From Nocardioides currus (GTDB lineage: Bacteria > Actinomycetota > Actinomycetes > Propionibacteriales > Nocardioidaceae): a stretch of DNA of 64,000 nt. Numbering within the stretch: position 1 is the stretch's first letter; each line of letters starts with the position of its first letter. The DNA lies in contig NZ_PYXZ01000002.1 of assembly GCF_003057875.1 (NCBI RefSeq), forward strand, positions 254 through 64,253. Reading direction: 5' to 3'. Of this stretch, positions 26,339-34,917 are shown in pieces. The position numbers and the translations under genes are program-made. The notes under the pieces were generated by a model. That model was given only the letters and a program-made list of their open reading frames with translations. It did no database searches and was not told the origin of the DNA.

Positions 26339-27632
26339 CGCGCCGAGCCTGAGCACCACCCGATGCACCAGGCGATGCCCCGACGAAGCGATTCGTCGGG
26401 GCATCGTCGCGTCCGGGGTCGCGTGCGTCCGCCCTCGTCGGGGGGAGGGCGAACAGGGCGAGCGTGATGAAGAACCACAGGTGCCGGTCCCAGATGATGT
26501 TCTCCAGCATCCCGAGCACGAAGTAGCCCGCGAGCGCGGCCAGGACGCTGGCGCGCAGGGCGTCCTCGCGGCGTACGCCGAGGACGAGCTGTCGGACGAG
26601 GAGGGTGCCGATCGTCCCCCAGATCGTCAGGAAGCCCAGCACCCCCAGGACGCCCCCGACGTTGGCCGACTCGAGCAACAGGTTGTGGGCGTCGAGGCCC
26701 TGGTCGAACCCGAGCCCGGTCCACGGGTGGCGCCCGATCTCCTCGATCGCGTCACGCGCCTTCTGGACGTGGTCGGCGTTGCTCAGGTCGACGTGACCAC
26801 TGAGCTCGCCGCGGCCCAGCAGCCGGAAGACCGTGCTGCCCTGCGGCATGAACGGCATCGCGACGACCAGCGCGACGGCGCCGGCCACGCCGAGGGCGAA
26901 GGCGGCCCGGATCGCCGGCCAGCGGCCCAGGAGGGCGAGGTAGCCCAGCGCGGCCATCGTGCCCAGCAGGGCGGAGCGGCTGCCGGTGAGGAGACCGCCG
27001 TACCCGCAGACCACGAACAGGACGGCCGCCGCGAGCCGGGCCCGGCGGTCGCGGGTCGAGACGAACCAGCCGACGGCGACCACGGAGCCGAACATCGCGG
27101 CGAGGGCGAGGTGCATCTGGTGCTCGCTGAATCCCATGGCTCGCTGGAAGTAGGAGCTGGTGCGACCGGCCATCGCCCCCAGCGAGCTGATCGCGGCGCC
27201 GGCGGCATACATCAGCGCGAGGTACGACGCGGCACGAGGACTCGGGTCGAGGACGCTCAGCAGGCCCATCACGACGGGGGCGCCGATCAGGAAGCGGAGC
27301 ATCGCGCCGGTCTCGTCCCACGACCCGTCGGCCATCGTGCCGAGGAACCCGCCGGCGGTCAGGAGCAGCACGCCGGTGAAGACGACGAGCACCTGCGGTG
27401 GCATGCGCAGCCGCGGCAGCAGCGGCAGGCAGACCGCGGCGAGCGCGACCAGGGCGAGGTCACCGACGGCGGTCGAGTGGAACGGCCGGATCCCGTTGAG
27501 GGGCTGGAGCACGGCGACGACCCCGACCGGCAGGAGCAGCGACGTCCCGAGGCGGGCGTGCATCGACACGGTCAGGACCGCGAGCAGCACCACCCCGGCG
27601 CCCAGCAGCCCGATGACGATCGCCCCGCTCAC
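26328..27632 (-). CDS. O-antigen ligase / polymerase (Wzy/WaaL) family membrane protein
   Basis: A 434-residue protein with about 11 helices. The O-antigen ligase signature region is clear: HPWTGLGFDQGLDAHNLLLE, with the catalytic-type His and an Arg-rich loop before it. It polymerises or ligates lipid-linked polysaccharide outside the membrane. GTG 27632 has TAGTCT on the minus strand 7 nt upstream (leaderless); longer frames cross the divergent promoter. Its last codons contain the neighbour's terminator hairpin, and its 3' end overlaps that gene by 11 nt. Confidence 0.85.
   Translation of the reverse strand: MSGAIVIGLLGAGVVLLAVLTVSMHARLGTSLLLPVGVVAVLQPLNGIRPFHSTAVGDLALVALAAVCLPLLPRLRMPPQVLVVFTGVLLLTAGGFLGTMADGSWDETGAMLRFLIGAPVVMGLLSVLDPSPRAASYLALMYAAGAAISSLGAMAGRTSSYFQRAMGFSEHQMHLALAAMFGSVVAVGWFVSTRDRRARLAAAVLFVVCGYGGLLTGSRSALLGTMAALGYLALLGRWPAIRAAFALGVAGAVALVVAMPFMPQGSTVFRLLGRGELSGHVDLSNADHVQKARDAIEEIGRHPWTGLGFDQGLDAHNLLLESANVGGVLGVLGFLTIWGTIGTLLVRQLVLGVRREDALRASVLAALAGYFVLGMLENIIWDRHLWFFITLALFALPPTRADARDPGRDDAPTNRFVGASPGASGGAQARRVSA
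26374..26405 (+). terminator. Terminator of the secreted-protein gene, inside the ligase CDS
   Basis: A perfect 14-bp stem GATGCCCCGACGAA / TTCGTCGGGGCATC with a GCGA tetraloop lies 36 nt after the stop of the secreted protein. On the other strand it codes for the ligase C terminus. Confidence 0.75.
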
Positions 27633-27708
27633 GGCGGCCAGACTAGTCCGGCTCGAAGCGGGCGCGGTGTGATACTTCACTTCCGCACCAGGAGCCGGAA
27701 GGACGCCC

Positions 27709-28962
27709 ATGACGATCAGCCAGTACGCCCGTCGCATCCTCGCGAGGTGGCGGCTCCTGGCCCTGGTCACGGCGGCGGTGCTCGCCGCGGCCGTCGTGGT
27801 GACGCTGACGACCCCCGTCACCTACACGTCGTCGTCCCAGCTCTACGTCGCGAGCCTGAGCGACCAGCCCGACATGGAGTCGGTGCAGGCCGCAGGTCTG
27901 CACGCGCAGGGACGGATGTACTCGTACGCCGCCGTCGCGGGCTCGCAGCAGATGGCCAGCCTGGTCGCCGACGACCTGGGCGAGGACGCCATGGACGACG
28001 CGCTGATCCGCACCGAGGTGCCCTACGGCACGGTGCTGATCAACCTCACGGTCACCGCCCCGACGGCCCAGCGGGCGCAGGACATCTCGCAATCGGTCGC
28101 CGACAACTACAACACCCTGCTCACCGACGTCGAGGGCGCGCGCGCCACCGAGCTGAAGGTCGGCGTCTCCACGGTCAACCAGCCCTCGCTGCCGACCAGC
28201 CCGTCGTCGCCGAAGATCGCCCTCAACCTGCTCGCGGGCCTGCTCGCCGGCCTGGCGCTCGGGATCGCCGTCGCCGCGGTGCGCGACCTGCTCGACACCA
28301 GCGTCCGCGCCGACGAGGCCGACGCCCTGGGCACGCCGGTCCTCGGCCGGCTCCCGCGGATCGGCGAGGGTGACCGGACCCTGGTCGCCGGCTCGGAGAC
28401 GCCGGTCGCCGAGGCGGTCCGGCGGCTGCGCATCCGGATGGAGACCGGCCACCACCGGCTGGTCCTGGTCGCAGCCGTCGACCGGGGCGACGCCGCCGCC
28501 GTCGCCACCCTGCTGGCACAGTCGCTCGCGCAGGCGGGACGGGAGGTCTCGCTCGTCGACGCCGACCTGCGGCACCCGGTCGTGGCCGAGCGGCTCGGCC
28601 TGACCGCGACCCCCGGGCTCGACGCCGTGCTGCGCGGCGAGGCCGACCTGGCCCCGGGGGTGGTCACGACCGCCGACGGGCTCCGGGTGCTGGCGGGAGA
28701 CCGCGCCGCGACCGGCGCGCTGGAGCTGGTCGACTCGCCCGCGATGGGACGGGTGCTCGACGAGCTCGGTGCCGACCGGCGCCACGTCGTCGTGCTCGCC
28801 CCCGCGCTCGACGCCGTCGCGGACGCTGCCGCGCTCGCTCGCCGTGTCGACGCCGTGCTCCTGGTGGTCGAGGCGGGCCGCACCCGGCAGGCCGACCTGA
28901 CGCGCACGCTGACGGAGCTCGACCCGCGCACCGAGGTGTTCCTCGTCGTCACCGGCGCGTGA
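27709..28962 (+). CDS. Wzz/CapA-like polysaccharide chain-length protein with P-loop-less kinase domain
   Basis: Residues 1-190 form a Wzz domain: two membrane helices (LLALVTAAVLAAAVVVTL and LLAGLLAGLALGIAVAAV) around an extracytoplasmic part. Residues ~220-417 match the BY-kinase fold with a Walker A'-like LVDADLRHP. Where Walker A should be, the sequence reads AAVDRGDAAAVA and has no GK(S/T). No Tyr-rich tail is present. It probably regulates chain length or assembly without kinase activity. It starts a unit with the wzx-like gene 1 nt after its stop and is divergent from the polymerase. Confidence 0.82.
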   Translation: MTISQYARRILARWRLLALVTAAVLAAAVVVTLTTPVTYTSSSQLYVASLSDQPDMESVQAAGLHAQGRMYSYAAVAGSQQMASLVADDLGEDAMDDALIRTEVPYGTVLINLTVTAPTAQRAQDISQSVADNYNTLLTDVEGARATELKVGVSTVNQPSLPTSPSSPKIALNLLAGLLAGLALGIAVAAVRDLLDTSVRADEADALGTPVLGRLPRIGEGDRTLVAGSETPVAEAVRRLRIRMETGHHRLVLVAAVDRGDAAAVATLLAQSLAQAGREVSLVDADLRHPVVAERLGLTATPGLDAVLRGEADLAPGVVTTADGLRVLAGDRAATGALELVDSPAMGRVLDELGADRRHVVVLAPALDAVADAAALARRVDAVLLVVEAGRTRQADLTRTLTELDPRTEVFLVVTGA

Positions 28963-28963
28963 G

Positions 28964-30187
28964 GTGACGGCCGCCGTGCGGCACCCGGCCGTCGCGGTGC
29001 TCGCGTCGTCCGTGGTCGCCCAGCTCGCGCTGCTCGTCTCCGGCCCGCTCGTGGTGCGGCTGCTCGGGGTGCCAGGGCGCGGCGAGCTGGCCCTCGCGTG
29101 GAGCGTGGTGCTGGGCGCCAGCCAGGTCGCGATGCTCGGCCTGCCGACCGCGGTCACGTGGTTCGCCGCGAGCCGGGGGATCGAGCCGGTGCGGATCGTG
29201 AGCGGCGTGCTGAGGGGCTACCTCGTCCAGGTCGCGGTGAGCGCCGTCGCCGTCGCGGGGGTCGTCGTCCTGCTGACCGGCGGCGGCTGGGTCCGCGGGG
29301 TCATCGCCCTCGCAGGCGTGCTGGCGCTGATGCTCGCCGTGCTCGGGCTCGCGGCGCTCCAGGGGCTGGGCCGTTTCGGTGCGTTCGCAGTCCTCCAGGC
29401 GCTGCCGGCCGTGTCGTACGCCGCGGTGGTGGCCGTGCTCTGGGTCCGCGACGCCGGCTCGGTGACGACGCTGCTCGCGCTCAGCCTCGCCGGCTGGGCG
29501 GTCGTGGCGGCCGTGTCGCTCGCCCTCGGGCTGCGGTCGTCCGGCAACGAGCCCACCGCGCTGCCCACCCCGGAGCAGACGCGCGCCTACGGTCGTCGTG
29601 CGGCGATCGCCGGGCTGGCACCGATCGACACCCTCGGCCTCGAGCAGGTGCTGCTCGGGCTGGTGGCGAGCCACTACGTCCTGGGGCTCTTCGTCGTGGG
29701 GTGGGCCTTCGAGACCGGGCCGGTGATGGTGCTGGCGGCGCTCGCCGCGTTCGTCGGTCCGCGGCTGAGCACCCTGGCGGGCGGCCACCGGGAGTTCGTA
29801 CGGCGCTGGCTGCTGGTCTCCGTCGCTGTCGGGGTGGTGGTGTGCGCGGCGATCCAGCTCGTGCTCGCGCCGGTGCTGGTGTGGGCGTTCGGACCCGAGG
29901 CCGAGCCGGCGCTGGACCTGGCGCGGGTGCTGACGGCGGCGGGCGTGCTGCTGGGGCTGCGACGGGTGACCGCCTCCTGCCTCGTGGGGCTCGGCCGGGC
30001 GAGCGGCGCGACCGCAGCCGAGCTGGCGGGGCTGGCGACGATGGTGGTCGGCATGCTGGCGAGCTCGCCCGGCGACCACCCGCTGCGACCGGGACTGGTG
30101 CTCCTCGCCGCGGGGGCCGTGACGCTCGTCGGCCAGGCGGTGCAGCTCGTCAGAGCACTGAACGGACCAGCTCCCGCGTCCCGCTGA
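28964..30187 (+). CDS. Wzx-like polysaccharide flippase
   Basis: A 407-residue membrane protein with roughly 10-12 helices and the MATE/MVF-type start VLASSVVAQLALLVSGPLVVRLLG. Wzx proteins move lipid-linked repeat units to the outer face of the membrane. The GTG start follows the Wzz-like stop by 1 nt, so the two are coupled. Its last 38 nt overlap the convergent glycosyltransferase gene; both frames are open to their stops. Confidence 0.82.
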   Translation: MTAAVRHPAVAVLASSVVAQLALLVSGPLVVRLLGVPGRGELALAWSVVLGASQVAMLGLPTAVTWFAASRGIEPVRIVSGVLRGYLVQVAVSAVAVAGVVVLLTGGGWVRGVIALAGVLALMLAVLGLAALQGLGRFGAFAVLQALPAVSYAAVVAVLWVRDAGSVTTLLALSLAGWAVVAAVSLALGLRSSGNEPTALPTPEQTRAYGRRAAIAGLAPIDTLGLEQVLLGLVASHYVLGLFVVGWAFETGPVMVLAALAAFVGPRLSTLAGGHREFVRRWLLVSVAVGVVVCAAIQLVLAPVLVWAFGPEAEPALDLARVLTAAGVLLGLRRVTASCLVGLGRASGATAAELAGLATMVVGMLASSPGDHPLRPGLVLLAAGAVTLVGQAVQLVRALNGPAPASR

Positions 30188-31139
30188 CCGTCCTCGCCCA
30201 GGTGAAGCTCGCCGCGTGATCGATCGCCGCGGCGACGACCGCCCCGTCGGCGGCCAAGGCCTCACGCGTCGCGCGTGCGACCTCGTCGGGGGTCCATCCG
30301 GTCATGGCGAAGGCGTGACCGCCCGCCACCTCGAGCATCGCCGGGTCGGGCCCGACCACCACCGGGACGCCCAGCCGCATGCCCTCCAGCACAGGCAGCC
30401 CGAAGCCCTCGAAGTCCGACGCCATCACGACGACGGCGGCGCGCCCCAGCCACGCGGCGTACTCCTCGTCCGGCACATAGGGGTCGCCGAGGACGACCAG
30501 CTCGGGTGCATCCGGCCCGAGCACTCGCCAGCCGGCGCGCACCAGGTCGGCGTTCTTATTGGTCTGGTGGGCGAAGGTCACCACCGGCCCGGTGCGAGCG
30601 CCGGCGCCCGGCGTGCCGGCGACGTGGTCGGCGCCGTGGTGCACGACCGCGCTCGGCGTCGACCTCGTGCGCGGGTGGACCGTGTGCAGGTCGTCGAGCG
30701 TGCGGCGGCTGATCGCGAGGTGCGCGTCCGCGAGGGCGTAGCCGCGGGCGTAGGACACGCGACGCAGCACGCGCCGTACGCGACCGAACTGGTCGGGTCG
30801 GAGGTCGTGGCGCAGGTCGTGGACCACGACGACGAGAGGCGCGCCGAGCCGGCGCACCGTGGTCGAGGGCAGGGTGGCGAGGACGGCGTCGGGGCGCAGC
30901 TCGCGCACCAGCCGCGGCAGGTGACGGCTCTGCGCCACGGCGCGGGACAGCGATCGACGGTGGCCCAGCGGCACCCGGTGGGCGACCACGCCGTCGGGCA
31001 CCGGCAGGTGCGAGTCGTCGGCGAGGAGCACGTGCACCTCGTCGTCGGGGGCCGTCGCCGGCCAGGCCGCGAGGAGGTGCTGAGCGTAGGTCCTGATCCC
31101 GCCGAAGTCGGCCGGCAGGGCGTCGACCAGGATCTTCAC
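30150..31139 (-). CDS. Glycosyltransferase family 4 protein
   Basis: A 329-residue GT-B fold transferase: N-terminal acceptor domain starting VKILVDALPADFGGIRTYAQ, and a C-terminal nucleotide-sugar domain with the EX7E motif DFEGFGLPVLEGM. It transfers a sugar, of unknown identity, to the growing repeat unit on the cytoplasmic face. GTG 31139 was chosen over the frame from 31235, which overlaps the FkbM gene. It is the last gene of the methyltransferase-acyltransferase-FkbM-GT string (minus strand). Confidence 0.88.
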   Translation of the reverse strand: MKILVDALPADFGGIRTYAQHLLAAWPATAPDDEVHVLLADDSHLPVPDGVVAHRVPLGHRRSLSRAVAQSRHLPRLVRELRPDAVLATLPSTTVRRLGAPLVVVVHDLRHDLRPDQFGRVRRVLRRVSYARGYALADAHLAISRRTLDDLHTVHPRTRSTPSAVVHHGADHVAGTPGAGARTGPVVTFAHQTNKNADLVRAGWRVLGPDAPELVVLGDPYVPDEEYAAWLGRAAVVVMASDFEGFGLPVLEGMRLGVPVVVGPDPAMLEVAGGHAFAMTGWTPDEVARATREALAADGAVVAAAIDHAASFTWARTVSGTRELVRSVL

Positions 31140-31146
31140 CGGATCC

Positions 31147-31884
31147 TCACCGGCGCACGAACAGGGTGTCCGACTGGAGCAGGCGACCGTCGGCCCCCGA
31201 GATGCCGGCGTCCCAGGTCCACGGGTCCAGGCCACGGCGCTCGAGTCGCTCGGTGAGGTCGGCGCCCGTCGCCTGACCCGTGTAGAGCTCGGCCCAGGAG
31301 AGCTCGAGCTGGATCGCGGCGAACGCGTCGAGCAGGTCGTCGGCGCCGTCGAGGACGGCGGCCTCGAAGCCCTGGGTGTCGACCTTGAGCAGGGCGCGCG
31401 CGGGGTCGATGCCCTCCTGCTCGACCAGCCCGGTGATCGTCACCACCTCGACCTCGAGCTCGCGCACCGTGCGCGAGGCCGGGTCCGCGGCGAGGTGGAG
31501 GTCGGTGAGAGGCAGCAGCGAGGACGAGTAGGAGTTGGCCGACACGTGGATGGTCGCGCGTCCGGGTTGAGCGCCGGCGGCGACCCGGTGGCCGGTCCAG
31601 TCGTCGTCGGAGCGCATCCTCCGCGACAGCCGGCCGAAGGCGTCCGGCAACGGCTCGAGCGAGACGATGCGACCCGCGAACCCGGCGGCGCGGACCATCG
31701 CGGCGTACTGCCCGACGTTGGCGCCCACGTCGACCACCGTGTCGATCCCGCGGCTGGCCAGGGTCTGGGCGACGCGACGCACGAACGGCGTGCGCCCGAG
31801 GTCGAGGTCGGCGGTCAGCAGCGCGCGGCGCAGGGCGAGCTTCACGTGCTCACGGGCCGCGCCCACTCGTCCGTTGTAGCTCAT
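31147..31884 (-). CDS. FkbM family methyltransferase
   Basis: A 245-residue SAM-dependent O-methyltransferase of the FkbM type: motif I VVDVGANVGQYA, acidic LEPLP after strand 2 and the family's LLKVDTQGFE. FkbM enzymes methylate hydroxyls of sugars or polyketides; here a sugar is likely. ATG 31884 overlaps the stop of a 27-codon ORF (ATGA), which links it to the upstream acyltransferase. Confidence 0.88.
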   Translation of the reverse strand: MSYNGRVGAAREHVKLALRRALLTADLDLGRTPFVRRVAQTLASRGIDTVVDVGANVGQYAAMVRAAGFAGRIVSLEPLPDAFGRLSRRMRSDDDWTGHRVAAGAQPGRATIHVSANSYSSSLLPLTDLHLAADPASRTVRELEVEVVTITGLVEQEGIDPARALLKVDTQGFEAAVLDGADDLLDAFAAIQLELSWAELYTGQATGADLTERLERRGLDPWTWDAGISGADGRLLQSDTLFVRR

Positions 31885-31964
31885 GTGCGTACTCGCTTCG
31901 CTCCGTGCGCGCATGAGGCACCGTCCGCGCTGTGTCGGATGATTCGCTCCCTTCGGTCGCTCAT
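31881..31964 (-). CDS. Micro-ORF bridging acyltransferase and FkbM gene (27 aa)
   Basis: The ATG (31964) overlaps the acyltransferase stop and the TGA (31883) overlaps the FkbM start, both as ATGA. A strong AGGAGG lies 5 nt before the ATG. The basic peptide starts MSDRRERIIRHSADGAS and has no known relatives to my knowledge. Part of the DNA (GAGCGAAGCGAGTACG) resembles short repeats common in actinobacterial intergenic DNA. Translational coupling is the likely role. Confidence 0.45.
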   Translation of the reverse strand: MSDRRERIIRHSADGASCAHGAKRVRT

Positions 31965-33061
31965 GCCGGCCTCCTCTCGCGTGGGAGGGTACGCCGCACG
32001 GAGGCCGCCCTCGCGGTGCACGGCGCCTCGACGGCACGGAACAGCAGCTCGCCGGCGACGAGGCTGGCGAGGAGACCGAGCAGGCACATGACGACCAGGG
32101 CCGCCGTCTCGCCGGGCACCTCGTCGACGCCGGCACGCCACACCAGCTCCAGGGCGACGGCGTGCAGGAGGTAGGTGCTGTAGGAGCGCGAGCCGAGCCG
32201 CTGCGGGCCACGTCGGGCGAGCAGGTCGCGCAGCGCGCTCGGTCCGCCGACGAGGTCGCCGCGCAGGATCCACAGCAGCAGGACGGGCGCCACGACGCAG
32301 TCGACGACGAGGTAGCGGGTCGCGCTCGAGGAGAGGTCGCCCAGGAGCAGCACCGCCCCGGCGACGAGCAGGAACGACGCGCCGATCGCACCGGCGAACG
32401 CCGGCGTGACCTCGAGCGGTCGCTGGCGGCGTACGCCCGACCAGAACGCCGCCATGAACGCGAGCACGAAGTGCGGGGCGATGAACCCCGGGGCGAGGAA
32501 CGCGATCGCGAGCGTGCCGAGGACGCCCGCGACGAGCACGGTCGCCTCGCGACGGAACAGCACCACCAGCGGGGCGAGGAGGTAGAGGTGGAGCTCGACC
32601 GGCACCGTCCACAGCGGGTGGCTGATCGGGACCATGCCCGCGAGGTCGGTGACGAGCAGCAGCGTGGCCCAGGTCCGCTCGGGGGTGAACGGCAGGCCGG
32701 TGTCCCAGTGGGATCCGTGCGGCTCGGCGAGCCCGAGCCACGCCATCGCGGCGATGGTCAGCAGGACGGCGATCCAGTACGGCGGCAGGATCCGCCAGCA
32801 GCGGCGGAGCGTGAAGCGGCGCAGGTCACCGTCCCAGTGCCGGCCGAGCAGGAAGCCCGAGAGCACGATGAAGCTCAGCAGCGACAGCCGGGCGGCGACG
32901 CCGAGCGGGAGCATGAGCGCGTGTTGGACCGGTGTCGGGTCGGCCGGGACGACGGTCAGGACGGCGTGCCACACGACCACGACGACCAGCGCGACCCCGC
33001 GGATGCCGTCGCTCCACGGCAGCGGGGGGAGTCGGCGTCGTGCGCCGGCCGGTGCTGTCAC
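31961..33061 (-). CDS. Acyltransferase-3 family membrane protein
   Basis: This 366-residue membrane protein has about ten helices and starts with the acyltransferase-3 signature WSDGIRGVALVVVVVWHAVL, including the conserved Arg and His. Further landmarks are IVLSGFLLGRHW and LWTVPVELHLYLLAPLVVL. Unlike the protein at 18356-20293 it has no SGNH domain. It probably acylates a sugar of the repeat unit. The GTG 33061 overlaps the upstream methyltransferase stop (GTGA). Confidence 0.88.
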   Translation of the reverse strand: MTAPAGARRRLPPLPWSDGIRGVALVVVVVWHAVLTVVPADPTPVQHALMLPLGVAARLSLLSFIVLSGFLLGRHWDGDLRRFTLRRCWRILPPYWIAVLLTIAAMAWLGLAEPHGSHWDTGLPFTPERTWATLLLVTDLAGMVPISHPLWTVPVELHLYLLAPLVVLFRREATVLVAGVLGTLAIAFLAPGFIAPHFVLAFMAAFWSGVRRQRPLEVTPAFAGAIGASFLLVAGAVLLLGDLSSSATRYLVVDCVVAPVLLLWILRGDLVGGPSALRDLLARRGPQRLGSRSYSTYLLHAVALELVWRAGVDEVPGETAALVVMCLLGLLASLVAGELLFRAVEAPCTARAASVRRTLPRERRPA

Positions 33062-33849
33062 CGGTGGTGCCGCGCGGTGATCCCGAAGGTGCAGCGCATC
33101 GAGGTGCGCTCGCCCAGCCGCTGGAGGAGACGGCTCTGGGTCGACCAGTACTCGTCGAGCTCGGCGTCCGCGAAGTGCTCCTCGAGCAGGCCGACCAGCG
33201 CGTGCTGGTCGACGCCGTCGCGCACGGTGTGGAACTCGACCATGTCGGAGGCCTCGGTCTCGACGAAGCCGTGGCGCAGGCGTCGCCAGCGGGTGGCGAG
33301 GCCGCGTCGCAGGTTGCCCTGGGCGATACGCCAGGCGAGGTAGCTGGCCTGCTCGGTCGCGTGGGTGACCCGCGAGCGGGCGGGATACCAGGTCGGGTCC
33401 ATCGTCGAGTAGAAGGCGCTGCCCGCGGGCATCACGGCCACGAGCTCGCCGACGGCGCCGAGGTAGTCGGGGATGTGGTGCAGGACCGAGACGTAGACGA
33501 GGGCCTCGCACCCCGCGGCGACCAGCTCCGTCGCGGCGGTGCCGTCGGGGTCGTGGACCACCCGGATGCGCGGGTCGTCGGCGAACCGCTCGCGGAGGAC
33601 CTCGGCGCTCGGCCCGCTCATCTCGGTCACCGTCACGGTGGCGCCGGCCGCCAGCAGGGCCGCGGTGAAGGTGCCGTGGCCGGCGCCGACCTCGACCACC
33701 CGGCACCGGTCGTGCCGGTCGAGCAGGCCGGCCACGAGGTCGTGCAGCTGCTCCTCGATGCGCGCGGTGAGTCGGGCGTGCGTCAGGTGCGGGGATCCGT
33801 AGGCGTAGTCGCGACCGGCGCCGTAGTCCGACTCCTGCATCTGTGCCAT
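33058..33849 (-). CDS. Class I SAM-dependent methyltransferase
   Basis: A 263-residue methyltransferase: motif I VVEVGAGHGTFTAALL, acidic TEMSGPS after strand 2, and VSVLHHIPDYLGAVGEL typical of small-molecule methyltransferases. The likely target is a sugar in the polysaccharide. ATG 33849 has GGAGAAG upstream; an in-frame ATG at 33900 is possible. It opens the minus-strand string and is divergent from the epimerase gene. Confidence 0.85.
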   Translation of the reverse strand: MAQMQESDYGAGRDYAYGSPHLTHARLTARIEEQLHDLVAGLLDRHDRCRVVEVGAGHGTFTAALLAAGATVTVTEMSGPSAEVLRERFADDPRIRVVHDPDGTAATELVAAGCEALVYVSVLHHIPDYLGAVGELVAVMPAGSAFYSTMDPTWYPARSRVTHATEQASYLAWRIAQGNLRRGLATRWRRLRHGFVETEASDMVEFHTVRDGVDQHALVGLLEEHFADAELDEYWSTQSRLLQRLGERTSMRCTFGITARHHR

Positions 33850-33941
33850 CGACTTCTCCACCCGCACAAGCGTGAAGGATGGCACAGTGACCCCACTCAC
33901 TGCCGGTCGTTGACCGGTGCAGGGCGAACGGAAGGGTCGAC

Positions 33942-34916
33942 GTGCACGCAGAGGTCCTGGTTGCCGGTGGTGGCGGGTTCATCGGCGGTCATCTCGTGGC
34001 GCGCCTGCTCGCCGAGGGGCGCAGTGTGCGCAGCGTCGACGTGAAGCCGCTCGACGAGTGGCACCAGCTCCACCCGGCGGCGGACAACGTGGTCGCCGAC
34101 CTCTCGCTGCTCGACTCCGCGATGAGCGCGACGAGAGGGGTGGGTGAGGTCTACATGCTGGCCGCCGACATGGGCGGCATGGGCTTCATCGAGAACAACA
34201 AGGCGGCGTGCATGCTGTCGGTGCTGACCAGCACCCACATGCTGCAGGCGGCCCGGGCCCACGACGTCGAGCGCTACTTCTACTCGTCCTCGGCGTGCGT
34301 CTACCCGGCCGGGCTCCAGGACACCGCCTGCGTGACCGCGCTCCGCGAGGACGACGCCTACCCGGCGATGCCCGAGGACGGCTACGGGTGGGAGAAGCTC
34401 TTCACGGAGCGGATGTGCCGGCACTTCCTCGAGGACTTCGGCCTCGAGACCCGCGTCGCGCGCTACCACAACGTCTACGGACCCGAGGGCACGTGGGACG
34501 GCGGCCGGGAGAAGGCCCCCGCCGCCGTGTGTCGCAAGGTCGCCCTCGCCGTGATCACCGGCGATCACCGGCTGGAGATCTGGGGGGACGGTCACCAGAC
34601 CCGCAGCTTCACCTACATCGACGACTGCCTCGACGGCACCGACCTCGTGATGCGCGGCTCCAGTCCCGACCCGGTCAACATCGGCAGCGCCGAGCTGGTG
34701 AGCATCAACCAGCTCGTCGACATCGTCGAGCAGATCGCCGGCGTCAGCTGCGAGCGGACCCACCTCCTCGACGCGCCCCTGGGCGTGCGGGGCCGCAACA
34801 GCGACAACACGGTGGTGACCGAGCGCTACGGCTGGGCGCCCACGACGTCGTTGTACGACGGCCTCGAGTCGACGTACGCCTGGGTCCACGACCAGCTCAA
34901 GCGGTCGATGGGCTGA
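33942..34916 (+). CDS. NAD-dependent epimerase, GDP-mannose 3,5-epimerase-like
   Basis: A 324-residue extended SDR with the NAD motif VAGGGGFIGGHL, the catalytic SSSACVYP (Ser) and YGWEK (Tyr-Lys). The stretch ADMGGMGFIENNKA closely follows plant GDP-mannose 3,5-epimerase, which makes GDP-L-galactose and GDP-L-gulose. The assignment to GDP-mannose is by recalled similarity only. GTG 33942 has GGAAGGG upstream. The next glycosyltransferase starts 1 nt after its stop. Confidence 0.8.
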   Translation: MHAEVLVAGGGGFIGGHLVARLLAEGRSVRSVDVKPLDEWHQLHPAADNVVADLSLLDSAMSATRGVGEVYMLAADMGGMGFIENNKAACMLSVLTSTHMLQAARAHDVERYFYSSSACVYPAGLQDTACVTALREDDAYPAMPEDGYGWEKLFTERMCRHFLEDFGLETRVARYHNVYGPEGTWDGGREKAPAAVCRKVALAVITGDHRLEIWGDGHQTRSFTYIDDCLDGTDLVMRGSSPDPVNIGSAELVSINQLVDIVEQIAGVSCERTHLLDAPLGVRGRNSDNTVVTERYGWAPTTSLYDGLESTYAWVHDQLKRSMG

Positions 34917-34917
34917 C

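Noticed and set aside
23492..26404. 970-codon minus-strand frame opposite the secreted protein and MoaD gene
   Set aside because: A shadow of GC-rich coding DNA: Leu/Gly/Asp-rich low-complexity product, no motifs, while the plus frames have signals and domains.
28964..31139. Frameshift to explain the 38-nt convergent overlap of the flippase and glycosyltransferase genes
   Set aside because: Both frames stay open with family-like sequence to their stops; a simple tail-to-tail overlap is sufficient.
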